Assembly (NCBI GenBank): GCA_945873815.1
Contig: CAMCEE010000007.1
Location: 1-64,000 of the forward strand
Direction of reading: 5' to 3'
DNA length: 64,000 nt
DNA from: an uncultured Caryophanales bacterium
GTDB taxonomy: Bacteria > Bacillota_I > Bacilli_A > RFN20 > CAG-449
The notes beneath the pieces were generated by a model, which saw only the letters and a list, made by a program, of their open reading frames with translations, did no database searches and was not told where the DNA came from. Each line of letters begins with the position of its first letter. Positions within the stretch are counted from its first letter, which is position 1. Shown here piece after piece: positions 39,977 through 50,625 of the stretch. The position numbers and the translations under genes were made by a program.

Positions 39977-42900
39977 ATGTCAAACATAACTAATTCAAAG
40001 AAAATTAAGGTATTGGCCTGTTTTTCATGTGCTTTCCTTCTTTTTCTAGTTTCATCATGTAAAAAGAAGGAACAAGTAGTAAGTTCTAGTTCATCTTCTA
40101 GCCCTAGTACTGTAGAAGTATCTACTAGCAGCACTTCTTCTTCAAGTAGTGTGGCTTCTATTGTTACTTCTAGTGATTCGAGTAATGATTCAAGTAGTAT
40201 AAATTCAAATTATTCAGTTTCTTCAAATGAAAATTCGTCAGCTGTTTCAAGTGAATCATCGAGTGAATCGATATCCCCATCTTCTTCAATTGATAGCGTT
40301 TCATCGAACTCAAGCTCTATTGATTCATCTATATATTCATCTATTTCTAGTGAAAGTAGTAATGTTGTTACATCAAATGAATCGAGTGCTTCATCTTCTT
40401 CATCGATTTCCTCTAGCGATAGTGCTTCAATAGATTCATCTAGTAGTGTTGAGACGTTATTAGATTTCGATGAATCAGTAAAAATGGTTGATAAAGTAGT
40501 TTCATATGATGGAAATGCTCATAAAATTGTTGTAGAAGGTGCACCAGAAGGAACAACAATTACATATAAAGATGGAAAAAATTCATATGTAGATGCTGGT
40601 ATATATACCATTGAAGCAACGCTTGAAAAAGAAGGATATAATACTAAGAAATTAACTGCAACATTAACGATTGAAAGAATTGATATTGACATTGAAAATA
40701 TTGTTATTAATAATGTTAAAACTCAATATGATAGTAAAAATAAATATGTAACTGTTGAAGGATTACCTACTGGAGTAACTCCTTCAATTAAATATTATAC
40801 TGATGAAGCTCATACAAACGAAGTATCTTCTACTAAAGAAGCTGGAAAATACTATGCGGTTATTTCATTTAATGTAGGTAAAAACTATAATCGAATCGAT
40901 GATATGTATGGTACGGTAGAGATTACAAAAAAGACTTATGATATTAGCAATATTTCTATAAATGATATTGTTTATGATGCAACTGTATTAACTAAAGAAG
41001 ATATCGTTATTACAAATCTTCCAAAATCATTATCAGTATCAGAAGTTAAATTCTATGCGACAAATACATCAGAAGATGAAATCGATGTAATAGATGTAGG
41101 TACATATTATGCTTCTATTAAATTTGCAAACAATAATAGCACGTACTATGAAGACGTTCAACCTTCGGAACGTATGGAAATTAATGTTGTTAAGAAAGTG
41201 ATTAGTGTTAACTGGAGTGATTTACTGGTTACATATAATGGTAAAGCACAAGCTCCTAAATTCGAATTAGATACACCAATCATCGATGGCGATGAAGCTA
41301 ATGTTAAATTAGTTGGTGAAGCTAAAATTAAAATTGGAACATATGATGTTAGCGTTCAATTAGAAGGTAAAGATGCTTCTAATTACGAATTGAAAAATGC
41401 TTCTACACAATTTGTTATTACTTCTCCTGTTTCAATTGCTAAGGTAGAATCAAAAGAAAATCTTACTGAAGGATATTATGTTTTTACTTATGGTAATCTT
41501 GCTTTTTTACCAGAGAAAGTAGATGGAACTGATAAGGGAAGAGTAGCAGGAGTTTCTTTTGATGGAGAATTAAGTTATGATACATTTGAACAAAATAGAT
41601 TATGGTATATTGAAAAAGATGGAGATAATTATTATATTAAAGCTCCGAATGGAAAGTATTTAGTTCCAAATAGTAAAGGTTTTAATCTTAGCGAAACTAA
41701 AACTGCTTGGACTGCGTCTTCAGAAGTTCTTGCTTTTGTAAGTGACGGGAATACAATTAGATATAATAATGATACCGATAAATTTGGATACTATAGCACA
41801 AGTTCATGTGAGGCAGTAAACTATTATCGAGTATCTAATTCTGATAGTTACGATATTACAGTAAACGAATTAGATCCTTCATTAGGAACGGCTCAAGTAG
41901 TATCTTCAACAGGAAGTTTTGAAGATTTATATTGCTTTGATAAGATTACAATTACCGGTACTGTTAAAGAAGGAAAGACAGTAGATAGCATTAAAGTAGG
42001 AGATACTGAATACGAATTTGAAATCGATCCAGTAACAAGAGTATTTAGATGTGAATTCGTCCCTTCAGTTTCTGGTACTTTAGTTATTGATGTTAAAGAA
42101 ACTGCTAAAGAAAGAGATGTTGAAGTAATTCAAGTTGACAATTTAACAATTACTGCAGAAAGCAAATACCTTGATAGACAAGATGTAACTATTACTGTTG
42201 CACCTAATAGTGAAGATTATTATGTAAAAGAAGTTATCGTTAAAGATAGTGATGGAAATATTATTGCAACTACAAAAAATGGTAATAATTATTCTTTTGT
42301 GATGGCAAATGGTAAGAATATATCTATTACTGCAGTTGCAGGAAGAAAATATCTAGTTAATGTTACTTCAAATGATAAATGTGACATCGTATTAATGGAT
42401 AAAGATGGTAAAACTTATGAAAATAATACTAAGATTCAAGATAACGTTAAATTATTCGTTAATTTTGAATATGTAAGACCATATTTTACCGCAACAAAAG
42501 TTGAGATTAATGGTGTTGAATTAGTAAAAGAGAACGATGAGTATTCTTTCGAAGTAAAAGAGAATATAATAATTAATGCAAGTGTTTCCTTAATGAATGA
42601 AACAAAGATTGTTGATATTCCAAATTCAAGTAGTAATAATGGACAATACTACCTTTCTTCAGGAATCATTGATTCTTTAGACTCGTATAATAAATCTTCA
42701 TATTTACTCGATTTTGAAGATAATAGTAGTAAACTTCAACTATATAAATTTGGAAATAATTCTGAATATAGTGCAATGAAATCTGCAGGTATCAGTGAAA
42801 ATGATTACCTTATGGTATATGGAGAATATGAATTATTTAATAACAAAAGAGAACTAAAGAGGGTAGTCATTGCAGACTATGTTGGAGCAATAAAGAATCT

Positions 42901-44011
42901 AACTTTAAATGGAGATAAGATTACTTGGTCTTGCAATTATGCAAAATCATATGATGTTTACAATGGAGAAACATTAGTTGCAAAGGGTATTACTGCAAAA
43001 GAATTTGCATTAACTGAAGCGATGAAAGAAATGGATGTAAGCGTTAATTTTAAGGTTGTTGCACATGGATTAAATGATTATTTAACTTCTAGCGCAGAAC
43101 TTAAAGTAACATACTTACAATCATATTCAATTACTTACGTGTATAATGATGGAATAAGAAATAATCAAACATTAGATAAACTTATTAGTATTCCTGAAAC
43201 ACTCGAGGAATTAAATAGAGAAGGATATTTATTCTTAGGTTGGTTTACTGATGAAGCATGCACTTCTTCTGTCATACCAGGAACAAAACTTACTGGAAAT
43301 ATAACATTATATGCTGGATGGAAACAAGCTTATAATGTAACGTATGTATATAACGATGGAATTAGTGAAAATAAAACATTAGAAAAACAAACTATTTTGC
43401 CAAAAGAATTAGAACAACCAGAAAGAGATGGTTATCTTTTCTTAGGATGGTATCGTGAAGAAACGTTTGAAAATGAAGTAGTTGGTGGAACTGAATTAGA
43501 TAGTGATATCACTCTTTATGCAAATTGGACAAAAGCATATTATGTTAAAGTTACCGGTGCTGAAAATGCTACTATTGAAGGATTAAATACTAATGGTTAT
43601 CCTGCAGGAGAAATCATAGATTTTACTATTACTCCAAAGGAAGGATATAGGATTTCTAAGATTGAATCTAAAGAAGGGGAAGAAATATCGTTCGATGAAA
43701 AGAATACAGTATTATTAGAAATTCCTTCAAATGATGTAGAATTAATTGTTTCTTTTGTTCGTACGTATAAAGTTTCATATGTTGCAAATGACAATGCCTA
43801 TATTTTATGGGGATATGATAGTAATTCGGTTACCTTAGATGAAAATACTAAGAATGTACAAATAGTTATTAATGCTAAATATGGATATACAATAGATAAA
43901 GTTCTTGTAAATGATGTTGAAGTAACATTAACGGATGGCATTTATACAATCGAAACAATTGATAAAGATTATGAAATTAAAGTAATTACTTCCAAAAGTC
44001 AAAGCGAATAA
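39977..44011 (+). CDS. Large multidomain Ser-stalk lipoprotein (MBG-like repeats, OB-like domain, two InlB B-repeats)
   Basis: Lipobox-like LVSSC, Ser stalk, VSYDGNAHKI...YVDAGIYTIEATL, YYLSSGIIDSLDSYNKSSYLLDFEDNSSKLQLYKFG..., SITYVYNDG..REGYLFLGWFTDEACT...NITLYAGW twice. Confidence 0.8.
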   Translation: MSNITNSKKIKVLACFSCAFLLFLVSSCKKKEQVVSSSSSSSPSTVEVSTSSTSSSSSVASIVTSSDSSNDSSSINSNYSVSSNENSSAVSSESSSESISPSSSIDSVSSNSSSIDSSIYSSISSESSNVVTSNESSASSSSSISSSDSASIDSSSSVETLLDFDESVKMVDKVVSYDGNAHKIVVEGAPEGTTITYKDGKNSYVDAGIYTIEATLEKEGYNTKKLTATLTIERIDIDIENIVINNVKTQYDSKNKYVTVEGLPTGVTPSIKYYTDEAHTNEVSSTKEAGKYYAVISFNVGKNYNRIDDMYGTVEITKKTYDISNISINDIVYDATVLTKEDIVITNLPKSLSVSEVKFYATNTSEDEIDVIDVGTYYASIKFANNNSTYYEDVQPSERMEINVVKKVISVNWSDLLVTYNGKAQAPKFELDTPIIDGDEANVKLVGEAKIKIGTYDVSVQLEGKDASNYELKNASTQFVITSPVSIAKVESKENLTEGYYVFTYGNLAFLPEKVDGTDKGRVAGVSFDGELSYDTFEQNRLWYIEKDGDNYYIKAPNGKYLVPNSKGFNLSETKTAWTASSEVLAFVSDGNTIRYNNDTDKFGYYSTSSCEAVNYYRVSNSDSYDITVNELDPSLGTAQVVSSTGSFEDLYCFDKITITGTVKEGKTVDSIKVGDTEYEFEIDPVTRVFRCEFVPSVSGTLVIDVKETAKERDVEVIQVDNLTITAESKYLDRQDVTITVAPNSEDYYVKEVIVKDSDGNIIATTKNGNNYSFVMANGKNISITAVAGRKYLVNVTSNDKCDIVLMDKDGKTYENNTKIQDNVKLFVNFEYVRPYFTATKVEINGVELVKENDEYSFEVKENIIINASVSLMNETKIVDIPNSSSNNGQYYLSSGIIDSLDSYNKSSYLLDFEDNSSKLQLYKFGNNSEYSAMKSAGISENDYLMVYGEYELFNNKRELKRVVIADYVGAIKNLTLNGDKITWSCNYAKSYDVYNGETLVAKGITAKEFALTEAMKEMDVSVNFKVVAHGLNDYLTSSAELKVTYLQSYSITYVYNDGIRNNQTLDKLISIPETLEELNREGYLFLGWFTDEACTSSVIPGTKLTGNITLYAGWKQAYNVTYVYNDGISENKTLEKQTILPKELEQPERDGYLFLGWYREETFENEVVGGTELDSDITLYANWTKAYYVKVTGAENATIEGLNTNGYPAGEIIDFTITPKEGYRISKIESKEGEEISFDEKNTVLLEIPSNDVELIVSFVRTYKVSYVANDNAYILWGYDSNSVTLDENTKNVQIVINAKYGYTIDKVLVNDVEVTLTDGIYTIETIDKDYEIKVITSKSQSE

Positions 44012-44027
44012 GATTTATTAGAAAAAT

Positions 44028-44080
44028 AAAAACTGTATTAAGAAGAATTTAACGATTCTTAACTTAATGCAGTTTATTTT
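44028..44080. terminator. Bidirectional intrinsic terminator
   Basis: AAACTGTATTAAGAAG...CTTAATGCAGTTTATTTTTT hairpin between convergent genes. Confidence 0.7.
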
Positions 44081-44917
44081 TTATGCTTCTACTTCGTAAG
44101 ATAAGACATTTACTATTGTCTCACCATCGATTTGTAGTGCTGTTGGTTTATTGAATGTGACTTTAATTCTCTTACCACTAACAATTTTAACCATCTTTTC
44201 TTTTTTAACGTGTTCACCTTTGAAAATTGAAGGGAATACGATTAATGCTTTTAATTTTGAACCTGTTTTATAAACAACGTTAGTTACGGTTCTTTCCTTA
44301 TTTAAACGATCTTGATTAGGTGCAATCATCATTCCTCCACCATAATATCTACCATTCATTGTTGGAGCTAACCAAACGTTTTTATATTCATTTTTAACTC
44401 CATCAACTTCGACTGTAGCTTTAACTCTCTTAAAATGGAATAACAAACCTTTAATTGCAATGGATGTATAATTAATCTTTTCTTGTGATTGAGCCTTTAG
44501 TTTATCACCAACTTCGCAACAATATCCATCAATTCCAAATCCAACACCATTAATGAAATACGATGTCTTGCCATTGACTGTAACTTTTGGTAAATTGACA
44601 AGATATTTATTTAATGGGAATAAACCATCTGTATATCCGACATCTTTTAAAAAGTCGTTTCCAGTTCCTGCAGGGAAGAGGTATATGTTATTACTTGGAA
44701 TATTTCCATCTAATATATTGACAAATTTATTGACTGTACCATCTCCACCAATAATGATAAGTTCATCATCTTTTTTTAATTTTGCAACAAATTCTTTCAA
44801 TTCAATTTCAGTGATATCAATCACTTCTTTTTCGTCTTTTACTAATTCTAAGACTTTCTCGACAGCTTCTTTTCCATGTCTATTGTTAGATAATGGATTT
44901 ACTAAAAGATACTTCAT
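44081..44917 (-). CDS. Diacylglycerol kinase/YegS-type lipid kinase
   Basis: LVNPLSNNRHGKEAVEKVLELV; LIIIGGDGTVNKFVN; LFPAGTGNDFLKDVG. Confidence 0.9.
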   Translation of the reverse strand: MKYLLVNPLSNNRHGKEAVEKVLELVKDEKEVIDITEIELKEFVAKLKKDDELIIIGGDGTVNKFVNILDGNIPSNNIYLFPAGTGNDFLKDVGYTDGLFPLNKYLVNLPKVTVNGKTSYFINGVGFGIDGYCCEVGDKLKAQSQEKINYTSIAIKGLLFHFKRVKATVEVDGVKNEYKNVWLAPTMNGRYYGGGMMIAPNQDRLNKERTVTNVVYKTGSKLKALIVFPSIFKGEHVKKEKMVKIVSGKRIKVTFNKPTALQIDGETIVNVLSYEVEA

Positions 44918-44918
44918 A

Positions 44919-45203
44919 CTACTTTCTCTCCTCACCATTTTTAATTAATTCACCAGAGTCGTAATCATCCCAAAGATTTAAATCAAACGGAATATTAACA
45001 CAATATACTGAGCCATCTTCCTTTACAACCCAAAGTCCAACTCCCATTAGTCCACTATGATATTCCGTTAAATCTCCTAAAGCAACATAAGTTCCTAATT
45101 TTCCTTGAACAATTTTAGTAACGATATAATCTTTTCCTTGTTCTAATCCTATTTCTTCTTTTACTTGGTCTATAACCTTATTTTTAATTTCTTCGTATAA
45201 CAT
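44919..45203 (-). CDS. Conserved-looking small hypothetical protein in a lipid-enzyme operon
   Basis: ORF tightly packed between the PlsC-like and DAG-kinase-like genes, with an RBS (AGAAAGTAGT region). Confidence 0.6.
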   Translation of the reverse strand: MLYEEIKNKVIDQVKEEIGLEQGKDYIVTKIVQGKLGTYVALGDLTEYHSGLMGVGLWVVKEDGSVYCVNIPFDLNLWDDYDSGELIKNGEERK

Positions 45204-45204
45204 A

Positions 45205-46068
45205 CTACTTTCTCTCCTTTTTTTTCGTTTTATCTTTGTTTTTTAAATCTATAATGTTTTGTTTCATTAAATCTTCGATGTATAAAGCAAGGGTTTGTGA
45301 ATTCCAATCTTTATATTTTTCATATGGAATCACCTCACAAACTCGAATATAAACATGCGTTCTTTTTAAAATGAAATTCTTTACAACTTTATCTGTATTG
45401 ATTACGGTCAATACTGCGATAGGCTTTTGAGATAAATAAGCCACTTTTAATGCACCAGGTTTAAATGGAAGAAGCGTGTCATCTGTCGTATTTCTTGTTC
45501 CTTCTGGATATATACCAATACTACATTCACCTTCCTCTAAATACTTAACAGATTGACGAATGACTTTTAGACTTTGCTTTAAATCATCTCGGTCCATAGG
45601 AAGGAAACATATCTTATATAAGTAACGATTGATTAATGGCATACGGAATAATGATCTTTTTCCAATCCATGAAACATCATAGCCTTTTAGTGCTGAATTA
45701 CAAGTCATCGGATCAAACTTTGAAAGGTGATTTGAAACGAATACTAACCTTTCCTTCTTATTTTTTGGGAGTAATTCTTTTCCTTCAATATGAACTATAA
45801 TTCTCATAAAGTAATTGATGAATGATAATGTTTCTTCAAAGAAGAAACGATAGAATTTACTATGTTTTTCTCCAAAATCTCCTTTACGTTTAATTGGCAC
45901 AGCGATGAGGAATAAAGAAATGAATGTGATTAGAAAACATACAAATAAATAACCAATGAAAATAAATACTATTATCCAAATTGCTTGTGGTCTTTCATAT
46001 AATTTATCGATATATACACTTAATGCAGTAAGAATTACTGCGATAATATAGTCGATTATTACTAGCAT
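45205..46068 (-). CDS. 1-acyl-sn-glycerol-3-phosphate acyltransferase-like
   Basis: VSNHLSKFDPMTCNSAL (NHxxxxD), GIYPEGTRN, PGALKVAYLSQKPI. Confidence 0.88.
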   Translation of the reverse strand: MLVIIDYIIAVILTALSVYIDKLYERPQAIWIIVFIFIGYLFVCFLITFISLFLIAVPIKRKGDFGEKHSKFYRFFFEETLSFINYFMRIIVHIEGKELLPKNKKERLVFVSNHLSKFDPMTCNSALKGYDVSWIGKRSLFRMPLINRYLYKICFLPMDRDDLKQSLKVIRQSVKYLEEGECSIGIYPEGTRNTTDDTLLPFKPGALKVAYLSQKPIAVLTVINTDKVVKNFILKRTHVYIRVCEVIPYEKYKDWNSQTLALYIEDLMKQNIIDLKNKDKTKKKERK

Positions 46069-46327
46069 ACTGCAATACCTCTTTAATCTATATACTCAAT
46101 ATACTACTTTTTTTACTAATTAATCAATATGTATAAAAATCTTTTTCTGCTTTATATAAAGTATCGCTACAATGTCGAATTACTACGATAAATATATTCA
46201 AAATACTATAATAGTAAATAATTTTTATCTTATTTTGTATAAGTATAAGAAGGAGCATTTTATATTTTCCTTTAATTTATTTTCATTTCGTGTAAAATAT
46301 AAATTGACAATAATTTGGGAGAGAAGT

Positions 46328-47404
46328 ATGAAGAAGATTTTATTACTATCATTATCACTACTACTTTTATGTGGATGTTCTAAGCCAATAGATGAATCAT
46401 CTCGCATTCAATTAGTAGATGACAAAGTTAAAGAATATTTAGATGGAACTAAGCCAATAAGTGAATTTGAAAATTCAAGAGTAGATAAGCAAAAAGGCTA
46501 TACTATTCCATTTTCAAATGATGAAACTCTATTTGATTTCACTATTTCATTATCTAAAGATTACAAGGATGCATTGATATATGAAAATGTAATTAAGGAT
46601 ATTACTTTAGTAAATTTACAAGTTGATACGACATATTATTGGAAAGCAATCAATAAGAGTACAAATGAAATCATTTCTAATTCGTTTACAACTCAATCTT
46701 ATGCACCTAGATTTATGAATGTAGAAGGTATTAATAATGTTCGTGATATGGGTGGATGGGATATTGGCAATAATGAAAAAATTGCTCAAGGATTAATCTT
46801 TAGAGGTTCGGAAATGAATAACACTTATAATATTACTGAAGAAGGTAAAAGGGTGATGAGAGAATCATTGAAGATAAAAACTGATCTAGATTTAAGAACT
46901 GCAAGAGAAGCGGACAATATTACTGAAAGTCCATTAGGAAATGATATTGATTTTGTCCACATACCAAACTTTTCTGGCTATATTGCTGCAACTACTAAAA
47001 AGGATCAAATTCCAAACTATAAAGCAATCTTTAAACTTCTTGCTAAACCTGAATCGTATCCTATATATATCCATTGTTATCAAGGTGCAGATAGAACAGG
47101 AACTATTTGCGCGATGATTGAAGGATTGATGGGAGTATCAGATGAAGATAGATTAAAAGATTATAATCTCACGTCTTTTTCAAGTGGCGATAATGCTTTT
47201 AGAGATGGTGAGTCTAGCAATTTTAATTATTCTTTTATTCAAAAAAATATCGAAGCATTATATCCTTCTGATTCATTTAAAGGTTCGATGGAGAGATATG
47301 TTAAGGAAAGACTTAATCTTACTATTGAAGAAGTAGAATCTATCAGGAATATTTTAAGTGGTAAGACAAAAGTTAATACTTCGAATATCGCATTAAAAAT
47401 ATAA
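46328..47404 (+). CDS. Tyrosine phosphatase-family lipoprotein with an N-terminal Fn3-like region
   Basis: Lipobox LLLLCGC; Fn3-like VDTTYYWKAINKSTNEIISNSFTT; VRDMGGW; HCYQGADRTGT (CX5R). Confidence 0.85.
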   Translation: MKKILLLSLSLLLLCGCSKPIDESSRIQLVDDKVKEYLDGTKPISEFENSRVDKQKGYTIPFSNDETLFDFTISLSKDYKDALIYENVIKDITLVNLQVDTTYYWKAINKSTNEIISNSFTTQSYAPRFMNVEGINNVRDMGGWDIGNNEKIAQGLIFRGSEMNNTYNITEEGKRVMRESLKIKTDLDLRTAREADNITESPLGNDIDFVHIPNFSGYIAATTKKDQIPNYKAIFKLLAKPESYPIYIHCYQGADRTGTICAMIEGLMGVSDEDRLKDYNLTSFSSGDNAFRDGESSNFNYSFIQKNIEALYPSDSFKGSMERYVKERLNLTIEEVESIRNILSGKTKVNTSNIALKI

Positions 47405-47435
47405 TATAGTATTTGTAAAAAGAAAGGCCCCCCTT

Positions 47436-47918
47436 ATGAAATTAATGTTTAAGCAAAAACTTTTTTCGTGGTTTGATTCATATAATGTTTATGATCGACA
47501 AGGAAATGTCTACTTTAGAGTGGATGGTAAATTTTCTATTGGTCATAGTTTTGATATATTTGATTATGAAGGATATAAAATTGCTTCATTAAAACAAGAA
47601 TTGTTTCATCTTCGTCCTCACTATAAAATGTATATCGATGATGAATACGTAGGAACAATTACTAGAGTATTCAATTTTTTTAATCCGAAAATTCTCGTTG
47701 ATTATCGCTCATGGACAGTTGAAGGAGATTGGGTACAATGGAATTATGTTATCTATAATAAAGAAGGTTACGATATTGCAACCATATCAAAGGAATTATT
47801 TAATACGACTGATACCTACGAAATTAATGTAAATTTTGAAAGAGATGCGCTTATCGTCTTAATGATTACATTAGCGATTGATGCAATGAAGTGTTCTAGC
47901 GCAAAATGGTACAAATAA
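47436..47918 (+). CDS. LURP-one-related (YxjI-like) family protein
   Basis: FSWFDSYNVYDRQGNVYFRVDGKFSIGHSFDIFDYEGYKIASLKQELF. Confidence 0.85.
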   Translation: MKLMFKQKLFSWFDSYNVYDRQGNVYFRVDGKFSIGHSFDIFDYEGYKIASLKQELFHLRPHYKMYIDDEYVGTITRVFNFFNPKILVDYRSWTVEGDWVQWNYVIYNKEGYDIATISKELFNTTDTYEINVNFERDALIVLMITLAIDAMKCSSAKWYK

Positions 47919-47930
47919 TATTACAAAATA

Positions 47931-47955
47931 ATATAGGATAACCTATATTTTTTTG
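47931..47955 (+). terminator. Intrinsic terminator
   Basis: ATATAGG-ATAA-CCTATATTTTTTTG. Confidence 0.75.
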
Positions 47956-48031
47956 TTTTCTATCTTTTAATATGTCAATTTTTGAAGAAATTAATATATA
48001 ATTGATTTATGTATTAAGGGAGGTAGTACAT

Positions 48032-49756
48032 ATGTTAAAAAGATTCATATCATATTATAAACCACATCGAAAACTTTTTGCTTTAGATATGCTTGCCTCT
48101 TTAATTATCTCTATTATTGGAATGTGTTATCCAATTGTAACTAGATTAGTGTTTAAAACGTATGTTCCTGAAAATAATGTTAAGATGATAGTTATTTGTG
48201 GCGTGGCATTATTCTTATTGTATTTTGTAAGAATGCTATTAAAATTCTTCGTGCAATATTATGGACATATCATCGGAGTTAAGATGCAAGCTAAAATGAG
48301 AAAAGATATGTTTGAACATCTAGAGGAATTACCTTATTCTTACTATGATGAACATGAAACAGGAAAAATCATGTCTAGATTGACTAATGATTTAGTCGAT
48401 GTATCAGAACTTGCCCATCATGGACCGGAAAACTTCTTTATTTGTGGGGTAATGGTCATTGGATCTTTTGTTTATTTATGCACAATCAATTGGATTTTAG
48501 CTTTGATCATTTTTGCTTGCGTTCCTATTCTTGTTGTTATTTCACTTGTCTTAAGAAAGAATATGACAGAAGCATTTAGTGAAACTAGAAAAGATGTAGC
48601 AAAAATCAATGCTCAAGTTGAATCTAGTATTACAGGAATTAGAGTAACAAAAGCATTTACAAATTCGGAAAAAGAAGTAGAAAAGTTTCAAAAATCGAAT
48701 AATTCATATATAAAATCGAGATCAAGGGCATATAAGGCAATGGGTTTATTTCATTCATCAACCAGCTTTGCAGTTGATTTATTTTATGTTGTTTGTATTA
48801 TTAGTGGCTCATTATTCGCTATAAATTCGATTATTGACTTAAGCGATTATTTGACTTTTGTTGTTTCAGTTAGTCTTTTTATCTCACCTCTTCAAACGCT
48901 TATCAATTTTGTCGAACAATATCAAAATGGAGTGACTGGATTTAAGCGTTTTATCGAAATAATGGAAGAAAAACCAGAATTCACTAATCAAAATGCTTTG
49001 GAAAATATCGATATAAAAGGAGAAATAGAATTCAAAAATGTTTCATTTAATTATCGTTCTTCTGATCAAGTGTTAAATAATATATCCTTTAAGATTAATA
49101 AGGGAGAAAAAATTGCGCTTGTTGGGGAATCTGGAGGAGGAAAAACGACGATTTGCCATCTTATTCCTAATTTTTATCAAGTTAGTGAAGGTGAAGTTTT
49201 AGTTGATAATATTAATATTAATAATATTTCCTTTAAGGCATTAAGAAGAGCAATTGGGATTGTTCAACAAGATGTTTTCCTCTTTAATGGAACGATAAAA
49301 GAGAACATTTTATATGGTAAGTTAGATGCGACAGATGAAGATGTTGTTGAAGCTAGTAAACGCGCGAATATATATGATTATATAATGAGTTTACCAAATG
49401 GATTTGATTCAGAAATTGGTGAAAGAGGGGTCAGACTTTCCGGTGGTCAAAAGCAAAGATTATCAATTGCTCGCGTATTTTTAAAAAATCCATCTATTTT
49501 GATTCTTGATGAAGCAACTAGCGCATTAGATAATACGACAGAAATAATGATTCAAAATGCCTTAAATGAACTAGCAAAAGGTAGAACAACCTTGATTGTA
49601 GCCCATAGATTATCGACAATTAAGAATGCGGATCGCATCTTAGTCATTAATCATGGTGAGATTGTAGAAAGTGGTTCACATAAGGAACTACTTGATAGTG
49701 AAGGAATTTATTCTAAACTCTATAATCAACAATTCAATGATTCGTATTTATCATAG
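48032..49756 (+). CDS. ABC transporter, fused permease/ATP-binding protein
   Basis: Six-TM N-terminus; VGESGGGKTTICHLIPNFY; LSGGQKQRLSIARVFLKNPSILILDEATSALD; SD AAGGGAGGT. Confidence 0.95.
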   Translation: MLKRFISYYKPHRKLFALDMLASLIISIIGMCYPIVTRLVFKTYVPENNVKMIVICGVALFLLYFVRMLLKFFVQYYGHIIGVKMQAKMRKDMFEHLEELPYSYYDEHETGKIMSRLTNDLVDVSELAHHGPENFFICGVMVIGSFVYLCTINWILALIIFACVPILVVISLVLRKNMTEAFSETRKDVAKINAQVESSITGIRVTKAFTNSEKEVEKFQKSNNSYIKSRSRAYKAMGLFHSSTSFAVDLFYVVCIISGSLFAINSIIDLSDYLTFVVSVSLFISPLQTLINFVEQYQNGVTGFKRFIEIMEEKPEFTNQNALENIDIKGEIEFKNVSFNYRSSDQVLNNISFKINKGEKIALVGESGGGKTTICHLIPNFYQVSEGEVLVDNININNISFKALRRAIGIVQQDVFLFNGTIKENILYGKLDATDEDVVEASKRANIYDYIMSLPNGFDSEIGERGVRLSGGQKQRLSIARVFLKNPSILILDEATSALDNTTEIMIQNALNELAKGRTTLIVAHRLSTIKNADRILVINHGEIVESGSHKELLDSEGIYSKLYNQQFNDSYLS

Positions 49757-49767
49757 GGGGTGACTAT

Positions 49768-50625
49768 ATGAAAGAAAAACTTAATAATGGTATATATGTT
49801 GGTGAAAGAGCCTTATATAATTCACATGATTTGATCATTACTAATGCGGTCTTTGAAGATGGGGAGTCGCCTTTGAAAGAAAGTAGTGATATCGATTTAG
49901 TTTCTTCTACATTTAAATGGAAATATCCTTTATGGTATTGTAAAAATATCACACTTAAAAATTGTTGTTTAGAAGAAACAGCTCGTTCTGGAATATGGTA
50001 TACAAATGGCATTAGCTTTCTTGATTCTAGAATTGATGCACCAAAAACATTTAGAAGAGCTAAGAATATAAAACTTATCAATACAAGTATGGATAATGCA
50101 CTTGAAACGCTTTGGGGTTCGGAGAATATTGTGATAAAAAACATGAACGCTAGAGGCGATTATTTTGCGATGAATTCGAAAAATATAGACATTGAAAATT
50201 TTATTCTTAATGGTAATTATGCATTTGATGGAAGTGAGAATATCGTTATAAGAAATGCAACTCTTTATTCAAAAGATTCATTTTGGAATTGCAAAAATGT
50301 AACAGTTTATGATTCTACAATTCGAGGCGAATATCTCGCTTGGAATTCTTCCAATATTACATTTATCAATTGTACAATCGAATCGAATCAAGGATTATGT
50401 TATATGGATAATGTAAAATTAGTTAATTGCGTAGTTGAGAATACGGATTTAGCATTTGAGTTATGTTCAAATATCAATGCGACGATTGTTTCTCATATTG
50501 ATTCGATTAAGAATCCTATTTCTGGAATAATTAAAGTGAAGAGCGTTGGAGAAATCATTTTAGACGAAAAGATGATAAATCCGTTAAATACAAAGATATT
50601 AGTAGGTGAGCGTAATGAAATATAA
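49768..50625 (+). CDS. DUF3737 family beta-helix protein
   Basis: GERALYNSHDLIITNAVFEDGESPLKESSDIDLVSSTFKWKYPLWYCKNITLKNCCLEETARSGIWYTN. Confidence 0.9.
   Translation: MKEKLNNGIYVGERALYNSHDLIITNAVFEDGESPLKESSDIDLVSSTFKWKYPLWYCKNITLKNCCLEETARSGIWYTNGISFLDSRIDAPKTFRRAKNIKLINTSMDNALETLWGSENIVIKNMNARGDYFAMNSKNIDIENFILNGNYAFDGSENIVIRNATLYSKDSFWNCKNVTVYDSTIRGEYLAWNSSNITFINCTIESNQGLCYMDNVKLVNCVVENTDLAFELCSNINATIVSHIDSIKNPISGIIKVKSVGEIILDEKMINPLNTKILVGERNEI

Noticed and set aside
44553-44948. Plus-strand ORF of 131 aa
   Set aside because: Antisense to the strongly supported DAG kinase-like gene; low-complexity Ser/Phe composition.
49764-50144. Minus-strand ORF of 126 aa
   Set aside because: Antisense to DUF3737, which has clear family motifs.
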